Shown: positions 42,596 to 52,251, counted from the stretch's first letter. The stretch is DNA of 64,000 nucleotides from Prauserella aidingensis (GCF_024171865.1 NZ_JAMTCN010000016.1:1-64000); one strand, 5' to 3'. A program made the numbers and translations. Notes: a model not told the origin generated them from the letters alone.

Positions 42596-44092
42596 ATGAA
42601 CCTGGCCGCGAACCTGGAGCGCACCGCGCGGTTCCATGCGCGCGGAGCAGCTCTGGCCCTCGGGTCCGAGGTCGTCAGTTACCGGGAACTCGACCGGCAG
42701 AGCAGATGCGTCGCCGGTTTCCTCACGGCGAAAGGGCTACAGGCGAGCGACCGCGTGGCCCTCATGCTGCCCAACGTGCCGGAGTTCGCCCCGCTGTACT
42801 ACGGCATCCTGCGGACGGGTGCGATCGCGGTGCCGTTGAGCCCCGACCTCACCGACCGCGAGGTGGACTTCTACCTCACCGATTCCGGAGCCCGTGTGCT
42901 GTTCGCCTGGCAGCCGGACGCGGCGGGCGGCGCACCGCTCCCCCGCCGCGACGACGTGGAGACGGTCGGCGTGGCGCCGGGCGCACTCGATGCGTTGCTG
43001 GGTGGCCGTCCCCGGTTCGACGGTGTCGCGGCGCGCGAACCCGCCGACACGGCGGTGATCCTCTACACCTCGGGTGCGACGGATCGCCCGAAAGGAGTGA
43101 CGCTCAGTCACGGCAACCTCGTGCACAACACCGACGTCGTGGCGCGGGAACTCGTGGAGCTCGGCCCCGACGACGTCGTGTTCGGGGCACTGCCACTGTT
43201 CCACTGCTTCGGCCAGACCACGGCGCTCAACGCCGCGGTACGCGCCGGCGCCTGTCTCGCCCTGCTCCCCCGGTTCGACGCGGGCGAGGCCCTCGAGACG
43301 GTGCAGCGCACCGGCGTCACGGTCATGCCCGCGACCCCCACCATGTACGTCGGCCTGCTGAACCACCCGGCGCGGGCCGACGTCGACGCGAGCACGCTGC
43401 GGTTGTGCACCTCGGGCGGATCCGCGCTGCCGGTGGAGGTGCTGCTCGAATTCGAGCGCACGTTCGGCTGTGCGGTCCTGGAAGGCTACGGGCTCACCGA
43501 GACGTCGCCGGTGGCGACGTTCAACCGCACCGACCGGCGGCGCGTCGGTTCCATCGGCACCCCGCTCCCCGATGTCGAACTGCGCATCGTCGACGACACG
43601 GGCCGCGCCGTGGCCGACGGCGAGCCCGGCGAGATCGTCGTCCGCGGCCACAACGTGATGACGGGCTACTGGAACCGTCCCGACGCCACCGCGGCGGCGA
43701 TGCCCGACGGGTGGCTGCGCACCGGAGACATCGGACGCCGCGACGAGGACGGATTCTTCTACCTCGTCGACCGCAAACAGGAACTCATCGTCCGCGCGGG
43801 CCACACCGTGTACCCCCGCGAGATCGAGGAAGCACTGTACGAACACCCCGCCGTCCTCGAGGCGGCCGTCGTCGGAGTCCCGGACCCGAGGACGGGCCAC
43901 GAGGTCGTCGCCCTGGTGACCCTGTGCCCGGGACGTTCCGTCGGAGGCGAGGAGCTCCGCACGTACGTCAAGGGCAGGGTCGCGGCCGCGGGCTGTCCGC
44001 GGCACGTCGACATCGTTTCCGAACTCCCCAAGTCCTCGACCGGGAAGATCCTCAAACGCGAGATCACGTTCGAGGTCGCGAGCCGAGATTGA
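42596..44092 (+). CDS. AMP-dependent acyl-CoA synthetase/ligase
   Basis: A 498-residue ANL-family ligase that activates a carboxylic acid with ATP and CoA. The AMP motif is VILYTSGATDRPKGVTLSH, then EGYGLTETSPVATFN (A5), GWLRTGDIGRRDEDGFFYLVDR (A7/A8) and KSSTGKILKREI with the catalytic Lys at the end. It is close to long-chain or aromatic acyl-CoA ligases; substrate cannot be assigned. As first gene before a Liv-type importer, it may activate the imported acid. Start chosen at the ATG of MNLAANLERTARF, where family members begin. Confidence 0.88.
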   Translation: MNLAANLERTARFHARGAALALGSEVVSYRELDRQSRCVAGFLTAKGLQASDRVALMLPNVPEFAPLYYGILRTGAIAVPLSPDLTDREVDFYLTDSGARVLFAWQPDAAGGAPLPRRDDVETVGVAPGALDALLGGRPRFDGVAAREPADTAVILYTSGATDRPKGVTLSHGNLVHNTDVVARELVELGPDDVVFGALPLFHCFGQTTALNAAVRAGACLALLPRFDAGEALETVQRTGVTVMPATPTMYVGLLNHPARADVDASTLRLCTSGGSALPVEVLLEFERTFGCAVLEGYGLTETSPVATFNRTDRRRVGSIGTPLPDVELRIVDDTGRAVADGEPGEIVVRGHNVMTGYWNRPDATAAAMPDGWLRTGDIGRRDEDGFFYLVDRKQELIVRAGHTVYPREIEEALYEHPAVLEAAVVGVPDPRTGHEVVALVTLCPGRSVGGEELRTYVKGRVAAAGCPRHVDIVSELPKSSTGKILKREITFEVASRD

Positions 44093-44127
44093 CAACCGGA
44101 TCCGCCCCATTTCAAAGGAGAAATGAC

Positions 44128-45333
44128 ATGGCACCGACACGAGCGATTCGACCGGCCACGACCGTCGCCGCGGCGCTCTGCACGGGCGCGCTGCTGGCGA
44201 CCAGCGCCTGCGGCGGCGGCAGTGGCTCCGACTCCGACACCATCGTCATCGGTTACTCGGGACCGTTGAGCGGTGGCGCGGCCGCGTACGGCAAGAACAT
44301 CCAAAGCGGTCTGCAACTGGCGATCGGCGACCTCAACGACGCCGGCGTCACCGTCGACGGCCAGGAGTACCGGGTGCAACTGCAGTCGCTCGACGACCAG
44401 TACGCTCCCGACGCCGCCGCGACCAACGCCCAGCGACTGGCCGAACAGGACGACGCCGCCGTCGTCTTCATCCCGCACGCCGGAGGAATCCAGGCGGCGC
44501 AGGAACTCAACTCCAGCCGCACCGAGTTCCTGCTGGGTGCCTACAGTTCCGATCCGAAGATCGTCGAACAGGGCAACGAGCTGACGATGATGATCCCGCC
44601 GAGCTTCGAGAGCTACGCGAAACCGTTCGTCGACAAGCTCACCGAGGACGGCCAGACCAGGCTCGGCCTACTGGGCACGGCCAGCGAGTACGGCCAGGAG
44701 TGGACGAAGCTCGTGTCCGACGAGTGGAACAGCCGCGGTGGACAGGTCCTCACCGACAACAGCATCGACTACGCCACCGTCTCCGACTTCGCGGGTCCGG
44801 TGTCCCGGACCCTCGCCGAGAACCCCGACGTGATCTTCCTGGGCGGGCCGTCCCAGCCGACCGCGGTGATCATCGAGGAGGCGCGCAGGCAGGGCTACGA
44901 GGGTTCGTTCCTCATCATGGACCAGGCGAAGTTCGAGGAGATGGAGAAGTTCACCGATCCCGAGAACCTCAACGACTCCATCGGTGTCAAGCCCGTGCGC
45001 GACTACGACGACCCGGGAACCGACGACCTGATCGACAGCTACGCCGAGGAGGTCACCAAGGAACGACCGGTGACCAGCGAAGTGGCGCTGAACTACCAGG
45101 CGGCGGCCATCGTCGTCACCGCCATGCAGGTGGCGGGCACCATCGACGATCCCACCGCGATCCGCGAAGCCCTTCCCGACGCGCTCGGCCAGGTCGACGA
45201 CCGTTTCCACGTCTCAGGGTTCCCGACGGAGATCACCGACGCGGGCCACCTGCGCAACGCCGACCTCGAGGCGGCCTACCGCACGCCGGAGGGCGAGTAC
45301 GAGTACCTGTCCATCGACCAGCCCGACGAGTGA
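44128..45333 (+). CDS. Liv-type ABC substrate-binding lipoprotein
   Basis: A 401-residue lipoprotein of the periplasmic-binding family used by branched-chain amino acid and aromatic acid importers. The signal peptide ends with the lipobox ATSAC (Cys28), followed by a Gly/Ser linker. The mature protein begins DTIVIGYSGPLSGGAAAYGKN, the standard family start. AAAGGAG lies shortly before the ATG. With the ligase gene upstream it more likely binds an organic acid (for example an aromatic or dicarboxylic acid) than leucine, but that is inference. Confidence 0.9.
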   Translation: MAPTRAIRPATTVAAALCTGALLATSACGGGSGSDSDTIVIGYSGPLSGGAAAYGKNIQSGLQLAIGDLNDAGVTVDGQEYRVQLQSLDDQYAPDAAATNAQRLAEQDDAAVVFIPHAGGIQAAQELNSSRTEFLLGAYSSDPKIVEQGNELTMMIPPSFESYAKPFVDKLTEDGQTRLGLLGTASEYGQEWTKLVSDEWNSRGGQVLTDNSIDYATVSDFAGPVSRTLAENPDVIFLGGPSQPTAVIIEEARRQGYEGSFLIMDQAKFEEMEKFTDPENLNDSIGVKPVRDYDDPGTDDLIDSYAEEVTKERPVTSEVALNYQAAAIVVTAMQVAGTIDDPTAIREALPDALGQVDDRFHVSGFPTEITDAGHLRNADLEAAYRTPEGEYEYLSIDQPDE

Positions 45334-45382
45334 TCGCCGCGACGGCACCCGTGGCCTGCCGACGACCCTCCAAGGACGGCAC

Positions 45383-46249
45383 ATGACCCTGTTCATCCAA
45401 CAGCTGTTCGACGGCCTGGCACTCGGCGGTGTGTACTGCCTGGCCGCCATCGGGCTGACCCTGATATTCGGTGTCCTGCGGATCCCGAACCTCGCCCACG
45501 GCGCGCTGTACATGCTGGGCGCCTACGTCACCTACTTCTTCCTCGTGACGGTCGGCGTGCCCTACGTCGCCGCGATCGGCCTCGCCGCCGTGGTGCTCGC
45601 CCTCCTCGGCGTGCTGATGGAACGACTCGTGTTCCATCCGCTGCGCAACGCCCCGCACACCCACCACATGATCGCCGCGGTCGGCGCGATGTTCTTCTTC
45701 CAGGCCGTCGCGCAAGCCCTGTGGGGAGCCGATTTCCGGCGCATGGAGTCGCCGATCAGCGGGAGCGTCACGATTCTCGGTGCGCAGATCTCGTGGCAGC
45801 GGATCGTCATCGTCGGCACCGCGGTCGTCGTGCTGGGCCTGCTGACGTGGTTCGTCAAACGGTCGATCCACGGGCAGACCATCGAGGCGATCGAGCAGGA
45901 CCGCACCGGTTCCTCGCTCGTGGGAATCAGTCCCAGCCGCGTCTCCATGCTCACCTTCGGTCTCGCCGCGGCGCTCGCCACGGTCGCGGCGGGACTCGTG
46001 GCACCCATCAACCTGCTGTCACCCACGATGGGCGACGCGCTCAGCCTCAAGGTGTTCGCGATCATCATCCTGGGCGGCCTCGGGTCGCTGCCAGGAGCGG
46101 TCGTGGGCGGGTTCGCCCTCGCCCTGGCCGAAGTGATGACGTCCACCTACGTCTCGGCCGCCGCCGGCGAGGGCATCGCGTTCGTCGTCATCGTGCTCGT
46201 ACTGGCGATCCGGCCGACCGGACTCTTCGCAAGGGCGGTGCAACGATGA
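45383..46249 (+). CDS. Liv-type ABC transporter permease (LivH family)
   Basis: A 288-residue inner-membrane permease with about eight hydrophobic segments. LFIQQLFDGLALGGVYCLAA and the segment ILRIPNLAHG-like (here VLRIPNLAHGALYMLGAY) are the LivH hallmarks; GGLGSLPGAVVGGFALALAE lies in the C-terminal part. It forms the channel together with the LivM-type protein, whose ATG overlaps this stop by 4 bases. Confidence 0.93.
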   Translation: MTLFIQQLFDGLALGGVYCLAAIGLTLIFGVLRIPNLAHGALYMLGAYVTYFFLVTVGVPYVAAIGLAAVVLALLGVLMERLVFHPLRNAPHTHHMIAAVGAMFFFQAVAQALWGADFRRMESPISGSVTILGAQISWQRIVIVGTAVVVLGLLTWFVKRSIHGQTIEAIEQDRTGSSLVGISPSRVSMLTFGLAAALATVAAGLVAPINLLSPTMGDALSLKVFAIIILGGLGSLPGAVVGGFALALAEVMTSTYVSAAAGEGIAFVVIVLVLAIRPTGLFARAVQR

Positions 46250-47283
46250 CCACCACGTTCTCCCCGCAACGGATCGGCACCGTCCTCGTCGCGCTCGCAT
46301 TGCTCGCGGCACCGCTGACACTCGGCGGCGAGGAGTACGTGCTGCGCGTGCTGACGGTCGGCGCGACCTATGCGATCGCCGTCTACGGCATGAACCTGAT
46401 CCTCGGCCTCACCGGGCAGTTGTCCCTGGCACACGGCGGTTTCTTCGGCATCGGCGTGTACGTCGTCGGACTGTTGACCACCGACTACCACTGGGCGTTC
46501 TGGCCGTCGCTCGCGGTCGCGGTGGTCGCCACGGCCGTCGGCGGCTACGTGGCCGGCGTCGTGGCGCTGCGCACCCACGAGGAGTACTTCGCCATCTTCA
46601 CGATGGCGATGGGCTTCATCATCTTCCTCGTGATCAGCCGCTGGGAATCGGTCACGCACGCGCACTCCGGTGTCAGCGGAGTGAAGTTCCCCGAGGGCTT
46701 CGGCGCCGTCGACTTCTCCGAGCCGATCGTGATGTACTACCTGGTCCTGGTGTTCCTGCTCGGCGCCGCGTACGTGACGTACGCCGTCCGCCGGTCGGGC
46801 ATCGGCCGCACGCTCGTCGCGATCCGCACCTCGGAGGACCTGGCGCGCTCGATCGGCGTCAACGTCGGCCTGAACAAGCAGCTCGCCTTCGCCGCGTCGA
46901 CCACGCTGGCCGGGCTGGGCGGAGGCCTGTTCGCCGCGGTCCAGGGGTTCGTCGGACCGAGCGCAGCCGGCATCGACCTCACCTTCGAGATGCTCATGTT
47001 CATCCTCGTCGGCGGCCTGGGCACGGTGCTGGGGCCGGTGGTCGGCACGTTCCTCGTGCTGTTCCTGTTCGAGTTCTTCCAGGACTTCGAGGCCTACCGA
47101 TTCCTCGTCCTCGGACCGATCATCGTCGTGCTGGTGATCTTCGCCCCGCGCGGCATCGTCGGCTATCTCAACCAGTTCGTCGGCAGGGTGCGTTCCCGCC
47201 GGGCGAACGGTTCCCGGAACCCCGGCCGGCCGCACGACGACCGGAAGGCGGAGAGCACCACCGACGTGAAGGAGGCGTTGTGA
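46246..47283 (+). CDS. Liv-type ABC transporter permease (LivM family)
   Basis: A 345-residue permease. NLILGLTGQLSLAHGGFFGIGVY near residue 45-67 is the LivM signature and GGLGTVLGPVVGTFLV the conserved late segment. About nine to ten membrane segments, then a basic, hydrophilic C-terminal tail (VRSRRANGSRNPGRPHDDRK) on the cytoplasmic side. It overlaps both neighbours by 4 bases. Confidence 0.93.
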   Translation: MTTTFSPQRIGTVLVALALLAAPLTLGGEEYVLRVLTVGATYAIAVYGMNLILGLTGQLSLAHGGFFGIGVYVVGLLTTDYHWAFWPSLAVAVVATAVGGYVAGVVALRTHEEYFAIFTMAMGFIIFLVISRWESVTHAHSGVSGVKFPEGFGAVDFSEPIVMYYLVLVFLLGAAYVTYAVRRSGIGRTLVAIRTSEDLARSIGVNVGLNKQLAFAASTTLAGLGGGLFAAVQGFVGPSAAGIDLTFEMLMFILVGGLGTVLGPVVGTFLVLFLFEFFQDFEAYRFLVLGPIIVVLVIFAPRGIVGYLNQFVGRVRSRRANGSRNPGRPHDDRKAESTTDVKEAL

Positions 47284-48062
47284 CGCTGCTCGAAGTGCGC
47301 GGTCTCGGCAAGCATTTCTCCGGACTGCACGCCGTCGACGACGTCGACCTCGACATCGCCGAGGGCAGGATCACGGCCATCATCGGCCCGAACGGCGCGG
47401 GCAAGTCCACCCTGTTCAACCTGCTCGCCGGTTTCTACCGGCCGACGTCGGGCACGGTGCGGTTCCACGACCGCGACATCACCGGAATGAGTCCGCACCG
47501 CACGGTGGCCCACGGCATCGCCCGCACGTTCCAGACCACGAAGCTGTTCGAGGACGCGACGGTTCTGGACAACGTGCTGTCGGGCCGGATCGTGCGCTCC
47601 CGGTCGACGGTGTTCGACGCCGTCCTCCGCACGCCACGGCACCGCAGGGAGGAGCGGCTCAACCTGGACAAGGCCATGGCCGCACTCGAATTCACGGGCA
47701 TCGCCGGGTATCGCGACGAGATCGCCGCGAGCGTGCCGCAGGAGGTGCAGAAGCGCGTGTCCATCGCGTTGGCGTTGGCCACCGAACCGCAGCTGCTGCT
47801 CCTGGACGAACCCGCGGCGGGCCTCACCGAGGAGGAGACGGTCGGGTTCGCCCAGTTGATCCGGGACATCGTGGCCGACGGCATCACCGTCGGGCTGGTC
47901 GAGCACCGGATGTCGATGGTGATGAGCCTGGCCGACCACATCCTGGTGCTCGACCACGGCAAGGAGATCGCCTCCGGAACTCCGGACGCGATCCGGACCG
48001 ATCCGCAGGTGATCGAGGCGTACCTCGGCGCCGACCACGCGGATCAGGAAGGTGCTGGCTGA
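47280..48062 (+). CDS. Liv-type ABC transporter ATPase (LivG family)
   Basis: A 260-residue ATPase. Walker A GPNGAGKST near residue 40, the LivG-type segment HGIARTFQTTKLFEDATVLDNV, and Walker B LLLLDEPAAGLTEEE. The signature motif is altered: VPQEVQKRVSIALAL replaces the usual LSxGQQRRLEIARAL, so the Ser-Gly-Gly core is missing. The start overlaps LivM by 4 bases and the stop shares one base with the next ATG. It would work with the LivF-type ATPase, whose signature motif is intact. Confidence 0.9.
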   Translation: MTLLEVRGLGKHFSGLHAVDDVDLDIAEGRITAIIGPNGAGKSTLFNLLAGFYRPTSGTVRFHDRDITGMSPHRTVAHGIARTFQTTKLFEDATVLDNVLSGRIVRSRSTVFDAVLRTPRHRREERLNLDKAMAALEFTGIAGYRDEIAASVPQEVQKRVSIALALATEPQLLLLDEPAAGLTEEETVGFAQLIRDIVADGITVGLVEHRMSMVMSLADHILVLDHGKEIASGTPDAIRTDPQVIEAYLGADHADQEGAG

Positions 48063-48769
48063 TGTTGACCGTGCGCGGGTTGTCCGCCGGATACGACGCC
48101 GTCGACGTGCTGCACGCGGTCGACATCACCGCCCGGGACGGTGAGCTCACCGTCGTGCTCGGGGCCAACGGGTCGGGGAAGACGACGATGTTCCGCGCCA
48201 TCAGCGGGATCGTGCGGCCCAGTGCGGGCGACGTCGAGTTCGACGGCAGGCGGCTGCCCGGGTTGGCGGCCGACCGCATCGTCAAGGCCGGTGTGGCGCA
48301 CTGCCCGGAGGGGCGGCACCTGTTCGCCAAGATGCCGGTGGAGAAGAACCTCCTGCTCGGCGGGTACGTCCGCAGACGCGACCAGCGTCGGGTGCGGCAG
48401 CTGCTCGAGCGCGTCTACGAACTGTTCCCCGTGCTGTACGACAAGCGGCGGAATCCGGCGGGCACGTTGTCCGGCGGCCAGCAGCAGATGGTCGCCATCG
48501 GCAGGGCGCTGATGTCGGATCCGAGTCTGCTGATTCTCGACGAACCGTCCATGGGGTTGGCTCCGCTGGTCACCGCGCAGGTGCTGGACGTGGTCGCGCA
48601 GATCAACCGCGACGGCATCGGCGTGCTGCTGGCCGAGCAGAACGCACAGGCCGCGCTGCGTATCGCGCACCACGGGTTCGTGCTCGCCGAGGGACGCGTC
48701 GTCCTGTCGGGCACGGCCGCCGACCTGCTCGACCACCCGGACGTGCGCGAGGCCTACCTCGGCCTGTAG
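48062..48769 (+). CDS. Liv-type ABC transporter ATPase (LivF family)
   Basis: A 235-residue ATPase with Walker A GANGSGKTT, signature LSGGQQQMVAIGRALM and Walker B LLILDEPSMGLAPLV, all intact and typical of LivF. It is the last gene of the ligase-Liv operon. The gap to the next (convergent) gene is about 40 bases and contains only short self-complementary stretches. Confidence 0.93.
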   Translation: MLTVRGLSAGYDAVDVLHAVDITARDGELTVVLGANGSGKTTMFRAISGIVRPSAGDVEFDGRRLPGLAADRIVKAGVAHCPEGRHLFAKMPVEKNLLLGGYVRRRDQRRVRQLLERVYELFPVLYDKRRNPAGTLSGGQQQMVAIGRALMSDPSLLILDEPSMGLAPLVTAQVLDVVAQINRDGIGVLLAEQNAQAALRIAHHGFVLAEGRVVLSGTAADLLDHPDVREAYLGL

Positions 48770-48811
48770 CACCGCGGACCGGTGGTGCGGGCCGGGGCGG
48801 TTCCCGCGACG

Positions 48812-49432
48812 TCACGGCAGGTACAGGTCACGGGGGCCGGCGTCGACGGCCTCGATCCCACCGCCGGAGTGTTCGGCGAGCCACTCCTCGAACCGTGCCA
48901 CGTCGGTGACGGCGACGGTGAAAGTGACGTCCGCGCCGTAGTCGGTGTCGCACAGCAGGTACGGCGAGTGACGCAGGTCGTGTTCGATCCGTCCGGCGCG
49001 GTCGTGCGGCACGGACAGCAACAGTTCGTGGTGGCGGACCCGGCGCAGCGTGCCGACGTGGTCCAACGTCTCGGCCAGCACACCGGAATAGGCACGGATC
49101 AGCCCGCCCGCGCCGAGTTTCGTGCCCCCGAACCACCGCGAGACGACGGCGACGACGTCGGTCAGGCCGCGGCGGGTCAGGACTTCCAGCATGGGTGCCC
49201 CGGCGGTGCCACCGGGTTCGCCGTCGTCGTTGCTGCGTGCGACGAGGTTGCCGGTGTCCGGGTCGCCGATCCGGAACGCCGTGCAATGGTGGGTCGCGTC
49301 CGGGCCCTCCTTGCGGACGCGAGCGATCACCGCCGTGGCCGCGTCGACGTCGTCGACCCGCGCCACGACACAGCGGAACCGGGATCGCTGTATGTCGACC
49401 TCGTGCTCCCCGTCCCGCGCTATGACACCCAT
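48812..49432 (-). CDS. YigZ/IMPACT family protein
   Basis: A 206-residue protein of the UPF0029/YigZ family. RSRFRCVVARVDDVDAA and ATHHCTAFRIG, then the strongly conserved SNDDGEPGGTAGAPMLEVL and VVAVVSRWFGGTKLGAGGLIRAY identify the family, with a ferredoxin-like domain at the end. Related proteins interact with the translation machinery or GCN2-type kinase in eukaryotes; the bacterial role is not settled. Start chosen at the ATG of MGVIARDGEHEVDIQRS. It converges on the Liv operon and is not clearly linked to the catabolic genes. Confidence 0.9.
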   Translation of the reverse strand: MGVIARDGEHEVDIQRSRFRCVVARVDDVDAATAVIARVRKEGPDATHHCTAFRIGDPDTGNLVARSNDDGEPGGTAGAPMLEVLTRRGLTDVVAVVSRWFGGTKLGAGGLIRAYSGVLAETLDHVGTLRRVRHHELLLSVPHDRAGRIEHDLRHSPYLLCDTDYGADVTFTVAVTDVARFEEWLAEHSGGGIEAVDAGPRDLYLP

Positions 49433-49472
49433 CCCGGCGAGTGTAGGCGACCGCGGGCTGCCTCCCCGCCGG

Positions 49473-50111
49473 TCAGCGGCGTTCGTCGCGACGGCCGGGC
49501 GGAGCCGGTGCCTGCAGGCCGAAGTGGACACCGGCCATGCGCACCGCGAAGCACACGCCGACCGCCGCCAGCGCCGCCCACACGCCGTAGACGTCCGCCC
49601 GGATCGTCACGACCGTGACCGCGGCGCCGAGGAGGGCCGGGATGGCGTACAGGTCGCTCTGCAGCACGGACGGCACCCGGCGGACCAGCGTGTCACGGAT
49701 GGTGCCGCCGCCCACCGCCGTGACCCCGCCCAGCAGGATCGCCGGGGTGACGTCGAGCCCGGCCTCGAGTGCCGTGCTGGCGCCGATGACGGCGAAGGTG
49801 CTCAGCCCGACGGCGTCGAGCACGTTGATGGGGGTTTCCAGCCGGTCCAGCCACTGGCTCAGCGCGAACGCCACCAGGCCGCCACCGCCCGCGAGTGCCA
49901 GGTACGGCCACTCCCGGAACGCCGTGGGCGGCACGGCGCCGATCAGCACGTCGCGCAGGATCCCGCCGCCGAGGGCCGTGATCATGCCGAGCGTGACGAC
50001 GCCCACGATGTCCAGTCGGGCCGCCCGTACCGCCGTCAGTGCACCGTTGAGCGCGAACGCGAACGTGCCGGTGAGATCGAGCGCCAACAACAACGGTGGT
50101 GCGGTCGCCAT
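49473..50111 (-). CDS. TRIC-type cation channel family protein (UPF0126)
   Basis: A 212-residue membrane protein with about seven hydrophobic segments in two related halves. LDLTGTFAFALNGALTAVRAARLDIVGV and LGGGILRDVLIG in the first half and its echo VGGGTIRDTLVRR in the second are the UPF0126/TRIC pattern. The family includes prokaryotic potassium-permeable TRIC channels. Start chosen at the ATG of MATAPPLLLALD. A palindrome, CCGAGCGCTCGG, lies 17 bases before it. Confidence 0.88.
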   Translation of the reverse strand: MATAPPLLLALDLTGTFAFALNGALTAVRAARLDIVGVVTLGMITALGGGILRDVLIGAVPPTAFREWPYLALAGGGGLVAFALSQWLDRLETPINVLDAVGLSTFAVIGASTALEAGLDVTPAILLGGVTAVGGGTIRDTLVRRVPSVLQSDLYAIPALLGAAVTVVTIRADVYGVWAALAAVGVCFAVRMAGVHFGLQAPAPPGRRDERR

Positions 50112-50550
50112 GTCGGGGTTCCTTCGTCCGAGCGCTCGGGGCCGGCGCCCGCCGCCGGCTCCCGACGACCGTAGGCCATACGCCGCCGCCCGGCAGCCAC
50201 GCCGCACCTCCGCGAGGCGGCCGTCGGGTGCGAGCGGTCAGCCGATGACACCGGGAACCGCGGGCGTCGGCCCGGCGTCGGAGTCGTGTCCAGCGCGTGT
50301 GCACGCCGATGTGCCGTCCCACCCGTCGCTGCCGGCGTCCCGCAGAATCACCGTGCGCCCGGTGCTGCACCGGCGTCCCGGATCGCCCGCGACCACCGGC
50401 GTCCGCCCCGGCCTCACGGGGACGTGGTGGCTGCACCTCACCCCGCACAGCCGCTCACGACGGCGGTCCGGCCTGCTCGTCCGCGGCCACGAACGCTGCG
50501 GATCGACCTCTGACGCACCCGAGCAGTGACCTCGTGTCCACCGCCCGCGC
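50112..50550. other. intergenic region without a recognised gene
   Basis: About 440 bases between TRIC-like and AraC genes. It contains a perfect 12-bp palindrome, CCGAGCGCTCGG (50128-50139), just upstream of the TRIC-like gene. Open frames on both strands translate to arginine/proline-rich or unfamiliar sequence and none has a credible ribosome site. No RNA gene was recognised. Confidence 0.45.
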
Positions 50551-51480
50551 TCAGCGGCGCAGGGTCGCCGACGGGCTGACGCCGAACTCCCGGCGGTACG
50601 CCGCCGCGAACCGGCCCAGGTGCATGAAACCCCACCGGGTCGCACCGTCCGACACGGTCTCCACACGGTCGTGCAGCAGATCCTCGTGCACCCGCCGCAG
50701 CCGGATGCGGCGGAGCGCCTCGGTGGGCGTCTCGCCCCGATAACGCTGGAAGCTCTGCTGCACCCGCCGGATACCCACTCCGGCACAGCGCGCGATGTCG
50801 GCCGATCCCCACTCCCGCGCCGGGTCGGCCTCCATCGCATCGACCACCCGCGACACGATCCGCGGACACACGTCCCCGGTTTCCGGTTCCGCGGGGAAAC
50901 AGGCGGTGACGAACGCCGCGGTGAGCGTGGCGCCCAGGCGTTCCCGCACCGCACGACGCGCCACCAGCTCCGGGGATCGCAGACTCTGCGCGCCGATCGA
51001 GGTGAGCAGCGCCAGCCAGGCCTGCGCGCCCTCGGTACGCAGGTCCAGTTGAGCCGGCATGTCCTGCGCGCCGAGCCCGACCAGCGCGGTGACCTCGTCG
51101 GCGAGGTAGTCGGCGTCGATCCGCATCCCGAGAATGGAGCAGTCGGCCGACCAGCGGCCCATCACGGTCTGCGTGTCGGGAGGACAGACCGTGGCCTGCC
51201 CTTCGAGCGACAGCACGGACCGGCCGCTGACCCGGGCGTCGAGGAGTCCGCTCCGCGGCACGTTCACGGCCCAGCCACCGGGGTGGTTCGAGCGCACCCT
51301 CACCTCGGCACCCCAGCCGATGCGGGTCAACCGCACGGGCCCCAGCTCGACCATGCGCAGTTCCGCGAAACCGGTGCCGTCGCGGAGCACGGTGAGCTCA
51401 TGGGGGAAGTAGGCGTCGGCCACGTCCGCGGAGAAGTCCGGCAGTTCCTCCGCGGACGTCGCCACGCGACCAGCGTCCAT
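50551..51480 (-). CDS. AraC-family transcriptional regulator
   Basis: A 309-residue regulator. The C-terminal double HTH is clear: WGSADIARCAGVGIRRVQQSFQRYRGETPTEALRRIRL and then the second helix pair ending with WGFMHLGRFAAAYRREFG. The N-terminal part (about 1-190) is an AraC-binding-like domain. GGGAGG precedes the ATG chosen at 51480. It is divergent from the HpaC-HpaB operon, so it is likely its activator, similar in principle to HpaA, with a phenolic acid as effector. Confidence 0.88.
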   Translation of the reverse strand: MDAGRVATSAEELPDFSADVADAYFPHELTVLRDGTGFAELRMVELGPVRLTRIGWGAEVRVRSNHPGGWAVNVPRSGLLDARVSGRSVLSLEGQATVCPPDTQTVMGRWSADCSILGMRIDADYLADEVTALVGLGAQDMPAQLDLRTEGAQAWLALLTSIGAQSLRSPELVARRAVRERLGATLTAAFVTACFPAEPETGDVCPRIVSRVVDAMEADPAREWGSADIARCAGVGIRRVQQSFQRYRGETPTEALRRIRLRRVHEDLLHDRVETVSDGATRWGFMHLGRFAAAYRREFGVSPSATLRR

Positions 51481-51654
51481 GACACCTCCCACGACGTCGT
51501 GATCCACGCCACGATACATCGCACTTCGGGTAGCGGACAGCGACTGCGCCGAGCGGATCGTCGCAGCGCACGAACCCACCTACCGTCAGCGGCCCACGAC
51601 ACGACAACCACCGCACGAGGGCGTCACCCGCCCGAACCCGCCGCTGGAGGCCCG

Positions 51655-52251
51655 ATGGACCCGAAGACGTTGAGGACGACCTTCGGCCGCTTCGCCACCG
51701 GCGTCACCGTGGTCACCTGCCGGTCCAGCGACGGCGAACCTCACGGGGCGACGGTCACGGCGTTCATGCCTGTCTCGCTCGACCCGCCGCTCATCACGGT
51801 GGCCCTGACCCGCACCTCGCGGGCCTGCACCTACCTCAACGGCGCCCCGTTCGCCGTCAACGTGCTCGCCGCCGATCAGATCGACGTCGCGATGAACTTC
51901 GCCGGCAGGCCCTCCGCCGACCCGATCCGCTGGGCACCCGGGCCGACCGCACCGGTACTGGCCGGCACCGCCGCGACGCTGTCCTGCAGGCCGCACCGCA
52001 CCGACGACGGCGGCGACCACCTGCTGTTCCTGGGCGAGGTCGTCGCAGCGGAGACCGCGACCCGGTCTCCGCTGCTGTTCGCCGACAGCGCGTTCGTCGA
52101 GGTCGGCAGGCCCGCCGCCGACGCCGTCTGGGCCGGATCGTGCGACGACCCGCATTCGGGTTGGTTCGACGCCACCTCCGAGTTCACCCCCATATCCGCC
52201 CGTCCGGCAGCACCCGTCGCCGGCACCGGCCCGCACAACGGGCGCCCGTAA
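51655..52251 (+). CDS. flavin reductase of a two-component monooxygenase (HpaC-like)
   Basis: A 198-residue flavin reductase domain protein that would supply reduced FAD or FMN to the monooxygenase encoded next. [17 protein letters not shown], then [23 protein letters not shown], is the family core, and [16 protein letters not shown] follows. Family members are about 160-190 residues; this one ends with an extra proline-rich stretch. GCTGGAGG precedes the ATG. The gap to hpaB is 29 bases, with its own AGGAGAG site. Confidence 0.88.
   Translation: MDPKTLRTTFGRFATGVTVVTCRSSDGEPHGATVTAFMPVSLDPPLITVALTRTSRACTYLNGAPFAVNVLAADQIDVAMNFAGRPSADPIRWAPGPTAPVLAGTAATLSCRPHRTDDGGDHLLFLGEVVAAETATRSPLLFADSAFVEVGRPAADAVWAGSCDDPHSGWFDATSEFTPISARPAAPVAGTGPHNGRP

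Noticed and set aside
50238-50550. A small gene in the gap between the TRIC-like and AraC genes
   Set aside because: Frames exist on both strands, but none has a credible start site or recognisable sequence.
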